Assembly: GCA_036274495.1 (NCBI GenBank)
Contig: DASUFP010000007.1
Coordinates: 1-10,909 of the forward strand
Source of the DNA: DASUFP01 sp036274495
GTDB taxonomy: Bacteria > Bacteroidota > Bacteroidia > AKYH767-A > OLB10
DNA length: 10,909 bases
Direction: 5' to 3'
The translations under genes were made by a program, and so were the position numbers. The notes below the pieces were generated by a model, which saw only the letters and a list, made by a program, of their open reading frames with translations, ran no database searches and was not told where the DNA came from. Within the stretch, counting starts at the first letter, position 1, and every line of letters starts with the position of its first letter. This document shows positions 6,583 to 10,909 of this stretch, one piece after another.

Positions 6583-8607
6583 TTAACGATTATGTACTTC
6601 AAAAGTAGAAGATTCGGTTATCAGACTATCAGTTGCTTCGAGATAATAAAGAGGAGGGACATAATTTAAATAGTTATTATTTTCTGCCTGTATTGCAATA
6701 TGGTTATTATCAATGAAAGTAGTTCTGAAGGTTTCCCATTCATACATTATAGGTTTTGTTGCCGAAACCAAACCTTTTCTATCTAAATTACTGGAAAGGA
6801 ATTTATTATTATAACAAAGAAAAGATACATTGCCATCAGCAAATCGAATCATTCTGAAAGTTTCCCATAGGTCAGCAATATCTTTATTTGCTGTTAGTAT
6901 ATTTTCATTTGTTCCATCCGCGCATAAAAATTTACCGTTTGATGCACGTAAATTGATGTATCGCATTTCTGAAATAGCTGACTTAAACCCATTGACAACC
7001 TCAACTTTGTCATATTCAGCTTCATTAAAAGCCAACCAGTTAATCAGGCTATTTTTATCCAATCGTTGAAAAAAGTCACTAAAATTCCCCGGTTCAAATC
7101 CGGAATAACCATTTACACATTCCAGGCCTAATTCCTGGCAAGCTAACATAGTATTTAAATGGATAGTTGATAATGTAATTTGATCTTGTTGAATTGAATT
7201 ATTATCATATAACACAGGGGTGTAGGCAATTGCCTTATATCCTGCTTTATGTGAATTAAGAATCTGTTGACGAGTTGTGTTCACGGCATCTATGGCGTCT
7301 TTTTTATAGAAACTTTTATGATCTTCAGTTTTTATCAGGTTATCCGCTATAGTAAATAGTGGTAAACACAATATAATGATTTTACCTTTATTGGACTTTT
7401 CAGTTACAATTTTAAGGGTTAAGGCAAATAAGATTACGAAGAGTGCGGCTTCCACATTTATTATTCTATCAAGAGAACGCATAGATGCGAATCCAGGTAA
7501 TTCGAAAAATAATTTCCATAGCGATACTCCGTGAGTTCTGTAACAAAAAATAAACCCTAATGTAAGACCTAGCGTAAATACAGCTAAAGGCTTCACTGAT
7601 GCAATTTTCTTGTGTCTTGAGAATATTAAAAAGGGTGCAATTAAGACTGCTAGCCATGGTAAAATACCAACAAATAAGAAATGATTCCACCAACCGTCAA
7701 ATTTATAGGCACTATGGTTGTAAAGCAGATGGCTCCATAAAAACGATGCAGGAGATGTAAAAAAATAAGACCGCAGTCGGGGTACCGTTGCTATTACCTC
7801 TTCCCAGCTTCGGAATCCCACCTGTTCACTAATCAGAAAATAGGGCTTGAATAAAACGTAAAGGGCCATTGCTGATGCAAACAGAATCAGCAAATGAACG
7901 GATAGCGATTTTACAGATTTTAGGTAAGAAAAATTCAGAGATTTGTAATTGATCACACAATAAGAAATTCCAATAAACAACAGGAAGTAAAATAATATGA
8001 ACCCCAGGTAGATGCCACAATAAAATTGGTATACGAGTCCTGTTAATACAAAACCAAAGTATCGGGTTTCATTACTCTTCAAATATTTGTATAGCCAGTA
8101 AATGGTTAATGGCACAATGAATCGTGGAAAAATTTGGGCGTGAAACAGCTGTCCTATATTATAGATGCCAAAAGCAAATATATATGCCCCACATGCTGAA
8201 ATGATAAGATTGTCTGTAAGTTTATTCAAGGCAAACAGGCAGCATAAATAACTCAGTACGAACATCGATAAAATCCATAGCTGAAATGCTGTTTCCCGTT
8301 TTGCCCCCACTTGTCTGAAAAAGGAATAAATTGGGACAGTACCTAATAAATTATCAGACATTGCAATGGTGTTTTTATAGGGATACATAAATGGAGCATC
8401 CCAATAATCCTTAATTGCCCCCGACATAAATAAATGTCCGTGCTCGAGAATATAATTGTTAAACCGGGCGTCACCCTGATCACCCGGAATTTTTGAAAGA
8501 TCATGCTTCATGACCTGCAAAGGGAGCATATACATCCCGATTACCAGCATCAGCCAGGGAATAACTCGTGTAAAAAGTATATTACCTTGATCCAACAGCC
8601 TGGTCAT
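6583..8607 (-). CDS. GT-C-like polytopic membrane protein with C-terminal fascin-like beta-trefoil domain
   Basis: The 674-residue product has two parts. Residues ~12-405 contain about ten hydrophobic segments. The first large loop holds PGDQGDARFNNYILEHG (41-57), with acidic residues placed like the catalytic loop of GT-C glycosyltransferases. Residues ~430-545 are soluble and include CVNGYSGFEPG (497-507). Residues ~549-674 are a distinct module: INLRASNGKFLCADG, then ADLWETFRMIRFADG, FLCYNNKFLSSN, YEWETFRTTFIDNN, QAENNNYLNY and STFEV. This gives three units of about 40 residues, as in fascin-like beta-trefoils, which bind actin in eukaryotes and often carbohydrate in bacterial enzymes. The start lies 3 nt after the upstream GT2 stop, which suggests translational coupling. 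Transferase activity is inferred from topology, loop and context; no donor or acceptor can be named. The trefoil call is fairly strong. Confidence 0.8.
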   Translation of the reverse strand: MTRLLDQGNILFTRVIPWLMLVIGMYMLPLQVMKHDLSKIPGDQGDARFNNYILEHGHLFMSGAIKDYWDAPFMYPYKNTIAMSDNLLGTVPIYSFFRQVGAKRETAFQLWILSMFVLSYLCCLFALNKLTDNLIISACGAYIFAFGIYNIGQLFHAQIFPRFIVPLTIYWLYKYLKSNETRYFGFVLTGLVYQFYCGIYLGFILFYFLLFIGISYCVINYKSLNFSYLKSVKSLSVHLLILFASAMALYVLFKPYFLISEQVGFRSWEEVIATVPRLRSYFFTSPASFLWSHLLYNHSAYKFDGWWNHFLFVGILPWLAVLIAPFLIFSRHKKIASVKPLAVFTLGLTLGFIFCYRTHGVSLWKLFFELPGFASMRSLDRIINVEAALFVILFALTLKIVTEKSNKGKIIILCLPLFTIADNLIKTEDHKSFYKKDAIDAVNTTRQQILNSHKAGYKAIAYTPVLYDNNSIQQDQITLSTIHLNTMLACQELGLECVNGYSGFEPGNFSDFFQRLDKNSLINWLAFNEAEYDKVEVVNGFKSAISEMRYINLRASNGKFLCADGTNENILTANKDIADLWETFRMIRFADGNVSFLCYNNKFLSSNLDRKGLVSATKPIMYEWETFRTTFIDNNHIAIQAENNNYLNYVPPLYYLEATDSLITESSTFEVHNR
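6586..6963 (-). other. Fascin-like beta-trefoil domain at the C-terminus of the GT-C-like protein
   Basis: The last ~126 residues form three imperfect repeats (about 551-592, 593-635, 636-674). Repeats 1 and 2 each end with the same tetrapeptide WETF followed by an Arg and a hydrophobic strand, and repeat 3 ends STFEV. Each begins with a hydrophobic strand plus an (S/N)NGKF- or NNxYL-type turn. Threefold symmetry with W-E-x-F closing each unit is the fascin/beta-trefoil pattern. The third unit is the most degenerate. Confidence 0.72.
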
Positions 8608-8610
8608 GAT

Positions 8611-9540
8611 CTATTCGGAAATGTTTTTGTCTCTTATGATATAAAGCGGCCTGTTCCGTACATTGGCTCCTATGCGGCTGATGTATTCGCCTATTATACC
8701 GATGCCTATAAGTTGTATGCCTCCTAGAAAAAGAACTGCCAGCATCAGGGAGGTCCACCCGGGTTCGTAGTCACGCGAAATAAACCGCGAATACAATGCA
8801 TACAAAATCATAATAAAGCTGATACCCGAAACGGCAAATCCGGCCAGGGTAGCAAATTTTAGAGGGAAATTGGAGAAAGAGGTGATGCCGTCCAGGGCTA
8901 ATCGAAACATTTTACGGAAAGTATAGCCGGTTTTTCCCGCATGACGCTCATCACGGTCGTATTCAATATACGACTGATTGAATCCAATCCAGCTGATTTG
9001 TCCGCGCAGGTACTTCTGCTGTTCAGGCATTTGTTTAAGTACTTCAGCAACCTTATGGTCAATAATTCTGAAATCGCCAGTATCAACCGGTATATCAATG
9101 GAGGTCATTTTTGCTAAAATCCGATAAAACATTTTAGCGGTAAATTTCTTCAGAAAACTTTCTCCCTGTCTCGATCTTCGTTTTGCATATACAACCTGAT
9201 ACCCCGATTTCAGTTTTTTATATAACTCGGCTATCAGTTCAGGAGGGTCTTGCAAGTCCGCGTCAATAATTACAATAGCATCTCCCGCTGCATGATCAAG
9301 TCCGGCTGTAACTGCCACCTGATGACCGAAATTTCTGCTGAAGTCGATATACCTGACATGCTTATCGGCTACCGAAAGGGCTTTGATAAGTTCAATGGAT
9401 TTATCACGGCTGCCGTCATTCACAAAAATATATTCCCACGTATTTAAATTCAGGCCCTTTATAATTCCATCGAGCCGTTGATACAAAACAGGGATGTTCG
9501 ATTCTTCGTTATAAATCGGAATTATGACAGAGAGTTCCAA
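8611..9540 (-). CDS. Polyprenyl-phosphate glycosyltransferase, GtrB/ArnC-like GT2 with two C-terminal membrane helices
   Basis: Members transfer a sugar from a nucleotide donor to undecaprenyl phosphate at the inner face of the membrane. Numbered from the TTG at 9540, the 309-residue product opens ELSVIIPIYNEESNI and has YIFVNDGSRD (38-47), FSRNFGHQVAVTAGLD (67-82), the metal-binding IIDADLQDPPE (91-101), and TGDFRIIDHKV (154-164). Two hydrophobic segments at about 225-251 and 263-287 are followed by GEYISRIGANVRNRPLYII, the standard GtrB/ArnC/DPM-like ending. No ATG is available: a TTG at 9603 gives 21 extra residues not typical of the family, and the TTG at 9540 gives the usual N-terminus, so I chose it with moderate certainty. 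It lies downstream of scoB on the same strand and 3 nt before the GT-C-like gene. It is the likely donor-making partner for the two membrane transferases. Confidence 0.92.
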   Translation of the reverse strand: MELSVIIPIYNEESNIPVLYQRLDGIIKGLNLNTWEYIFVNDGSRDKSIELIKALSVADKHVRYIDFSRNFGHQVAVTAGLDHAAGDAIVIIDADLQDPPELIAELYKKLKSGYQVVYAKRRSRQGESFLKKFTAKMFYRILAKMTSIDIPVDTGDFRIIDHKVAEVLKQMPEQQKYLRGQISWIGFNQSYIEYDRDERHAGKTGYTFRKMFRLALDGITSFSNFPLKFATLAGFAVSGISFIMILYALYSRFISRDYEPGWTSLMLAVLFLGGIQLIGIGIIGEYISRIGANVRNRPLYIIRDKNISE

Positions 9541-9623
9541 GTGGCAGCTGCTGATTTTGAAATAACCGGTTACGAATGTAATAAATTCACAATCTGCAGA
9601 CAAAAAAGCAGCAATAAGCGGGA

Positions 9624-10277
9624 TTATATCACCATTTCAGGCACCTCAGCGGGCACAACCAGTTTGCCTGCAGTGGCATTCCTGATCTGATCAACAGATA
9701 CGCCCGGTGCCCTTTCAAGTAATTTGAATCCCTCCGGAGTAACGTCCAAAACCGCCATTTCCGTTACAATTCTTTTCACACACTTCACACCGGTAAGTGG
9801 CAGCGAACAGGAGGGAAGGAGCTTCGATTCCCCTGCTTTGTTCACATGCTGCATTGCCACAATAATGTTTTTTGCCGAAGCTACCAGATCCATAGCACCA
9901 CCCATTCCTTTCACCATTTTACCTGGAATTTTCCAGTTGGCAATATCTCCTTTCTCACTTACTTCCATAGCTCCCAGGATTGTTAAATCCACTTTCTTGG
10001 CTCTGATCATTCCAAAACTCATGGCCGAGTCAAAAAATACCGAACCGGGTAAGGTGGTAATGGTCTGCTTTCCTGCATTTATTAAATCCGCATCTTCTTC
10101 GCCCTCATAAGGAAATGGCCCCATACCAAGTAAGCCGTTCTCCGACTGCAAAACAACGTTCATGCCGTCGGGTATATAATTTGCCACCAGGGTAGGGATG
10201 CCTATTCCAAGGTTAACATAAAAGCCGTCTTTTACTTCTTTTGCTATGCGTTTTGCGATACCGTTTTTGTCGAGCAT
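9624..10277 (-). CDS. scoB: 3-oxoacid CoA-transferase, beta subunit
   Basis: This is the catalytic-glutamate subunit of a two-subunit CoA-transferase, of the succinyl-CoA:3-oxoacid (SCOT) or acetate/butyrate-acetoacetate type, acting in ketone-body or short-chain acyl-CoA metabolism. The 217 residues are full length for a B subunit. They include VNLGIGIPTLVANYIP (21-36), QSENGLLG (44-51) with the CoA-accepting Glu46, GAMEVSEKGDIANWKIPG (102-119), and GGAMDL (126-131). MLDKNGIAKRIAKE is the expected N-terminus, so the ATG at 10277 is secure. The alpha subunit, usually next to it, is not present: a four-helix-bundle gene occupies the upstream position and scoA may lie beyond the window or elsewhere. 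One base separates the start codon from an octanucleotide repeat array. The exact substrate (SCOT, CtfB or AtoA type) cannot be settled from this sequence; scoB is the best fit. Confidence 0.92.
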   Translation of the reverse strand: MLDKNGIAKRIAKEVKDGFYVNLGIGIPTLVANYIPDGMNVVLQSENGLLGMGPFPYEGEEDADLINAGKQTITTLPGSVFFDSAMSFGMIRAKKVDLTILGAMEVSEKGDIANWKIPGKMVKGMGGAMDLVASAKNIIVAMQHVNKAGESKLLPSCSLPLTGVKCVKRIVTEMAVLDVTPEGFKLLERAPGVSVDQIRNATAGKLVVPAEVPEMVI

Positions 10278-10278
10278 T

Positions 10279-10366
10279 GGGGAATTGGAGAATTAGGGAA
10301 TTAGAGGATTAGGGAATTAGGGAATTGGGGAATTGGAGAATTAGGGAATTGGAGAATTAGGGAATT
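10279..10366. repeat. Tandem array of eleven 8-bp units, consensus RGRGAATT
   Basis: Eleven consecutive 8-bp units on the + strand read GGGGAATT, GGAGAATT or AGGGAATT, with one variant (AGAGGATT at 10303-10310). Variation is almost all A/G at the first and third positions. The array decays into G/T-rich DNA (10367-10395). It fills the region immediately upstream of the scoB start on the minus strand, where a ribosome-binding site would normally be, and no promoter is recognisable within it. Confidence 0.95.
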
Positions 10367-10404
10367 GTGGGGTTTGGGATTAGAGTGTTGAGGAGTCAAT
10401 AAAT

Positions 10405-10806
10405 TTACGTGCGAGGTTGATAGGTTTTGGGTGTTAACTTTTTTGTGGTTTTTTTTTGGTTTGATTTAATGGTTGTTGCAATAATGGCATTCAGCACTTT
10501 TCGTATTACTTCAATCTCAGTGATCAGATCTGTTGGATCAGGAAACCCTTTTGAATATTTGCATATTTCTAACCAATATCGGGTTTCCAGTAATTCTTTA
10601 AAACTTATTTTTAGTTTATGAATAAAATCTTTTTTACTCTCTGCCGACTGAGATTCCATAATATTAGCACCTATCGAAGTGCCGGATGCTAATAACTGCC
10701 GGGCAATTACATATCGTCTTCCTTCTTCTAATATTTGTGTATAACTGACAATTTTTATTGAAAAGTTAAATGATAACCTTACAATAGGATTTGAATGATC
10801 TTTCAT
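10405..10806 (-). CDS. Four-helix-bundle protein, 23S rRNA intervening-sequence (IVP/S23) family
   Basis: The 133-residue protein carries the family signature: VRLSFNFSIKIVSY, then ARQLLASGTSIGANIMESQSA split across helices (about residues 35-55), SKKDFIHKLKISFKELLETRYWLEI (about 57-81), and a last helix around LITEIEVIRKVLNAIIATT. It is related to proteins encoded in intervening sequences of some 23S rRNA genes and to the Avd accessory protein of diversity-generating retroelements; most free-standing copies have no known function. No rRNA, reverse transcriptase or variable repeat is seen here. The C-terminus is a low-complexity Lys/Thr tail (KKTTKKLTPKTYQPRT) encoded partly by a run of nine A on the coding strand. 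It lies between two tandem-repeat arrays and upstream of scoB on the same strand, which suggests a mobile or recently acquired gene. The ATG at 10806 is in AT-rich DNA without an obvious ribosome-binding site. Confidence 0.88.
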   Translation of the reverse strand: MKDHSNPIVRLSFNFSIKIVSYTQILEEGRRYVIARQLLASGTSIGANIMESQSAESKKDFIHKLKISFKELLETRYWLEICKYSKGFPDPTDLITEIEVIRKVLNAIIATTIKSNQKKTTKKLTPKTYQPRT

Positions 10807-10870
10807 AGAAAAGCAATTTGTGTAAATTGAAATACATAAAATTAAATAATAAAAAATAATTATTAATCCC

Positions 10871-10909
10871 CACCATTCTCCCCATTCTCCCCATTCTCAT
10901 CATTCTCCC
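10871..10909. repeat. Tandem array of 9-bp units, consensus CMYCATTCT, running off the window
   Basis: Four 9-bp units (CACCATTCT, CCCCATTCT twice, CATCATTCT) are followed by CCC at the window edge, so the array probably continues. The minus strand reads GGGGAGAAT-type units, close to the GGAGAATT units of the array on the other side of the four-helix-bundle gene, but on the opposite strand. Confidence 0.9.

Noticed and set aside
6830..7069. Open frame of 79 codons on the + strand opposite the beta-trefoil region
   Set aside because: Shadow of the 674-residue gene; no start context or family resemblance.
9724..10110. 128-codon open frame on the + strand opposite scoB
   Set aside because: It is antisense to a clearly conserved CoA-transferase gene, has no recognisable domain, and is rich in Ser/Thr/Ile as expected for a shadow frame.
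10279..10366. Possible CRISPR-like repeat array
   Set aside because: Units are 8 bp and directly contiguous with no spacers, and no cas genes are nearby. It is a simple tandem repeat.
10405..10806. Accessory (Avd) component of a diversity-generating retroelement
   Set aside because: The family is related, but no reverse transcriptase or template/variable repeat pair is visible in this window.

Overview
The window reads as a chromosomal segment from a member of the Bacteroidota, probably an environmental lineage. The evidence is AT-leaning intergenic DNA, starts without clear Shine-Dalgarno sequences, several TAnnTTTG-type -7 boxes, a short-signal lipoprotein of Bacteroidota style, and a free-standing four-helix-bundle (23S rRNA intervening-sequence family) gene. 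No genus can be named from the sequence alone. Coding density is high and no gene-free stretch exceeds 300 bases. No tRNA, rRNA, CRISPR array or transposase was seen.

Left part (1-2694, + strand) holds housekeeping and envelope genes: the 3' end of lnt (apolipoprotein N-acyltransferase), a complete dihydrolipoyl dehydrogenase (lpdA type), and a small predicted lipoprotein/outer-membrane protein of unknown function.

Middle part (2736-9540) is an envelope-glycan region. It has a soluble DPM1-like GT2 (- strand), a membrane-anchored GH5-like glycosidase with a C-terminal beta-sandwich-like module (+ strand), and a tightly packed minus-strand trio: a GtrB/ArnC-like polyprenyl-phosphate glycosyltransferase, a large GT-C-like membrane protein ending in a fascin-like beta-trefoil, and an ArnT/PMT-like GT39 family protein. 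A consistent reading is that the GT2 enzymes load sugars onto a polyprenyl phosphate and the polytopic enzymes transfer them to an acceptor outside the cytoplasmic membrane, with the GH5-like protein trimming or remodelling glycan there. That pathway is inferred. The core of this region (about 3600-8300) looks more AT-rich than its flanks.

Right part (9624-10909, - strand) holds the beta subunit of a 3-oxoacid CoA-transferase (scoB type). Its start codon directly abuts an array of eleven 8-bp repeats. Next comes a four-helix-bundle gene, then a second G/C-skewed 9-bp tandem array running off the window. The two arrays carry related purine-rich units on opposite strands, so the four-helix-bundle gene sits between inverted arrays.

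The points most worth a second look are the membrane glycosyltransferase-beta-trefoil fusion and the repeat-flanked four-helix-bundle gene lying upstream of scoB.
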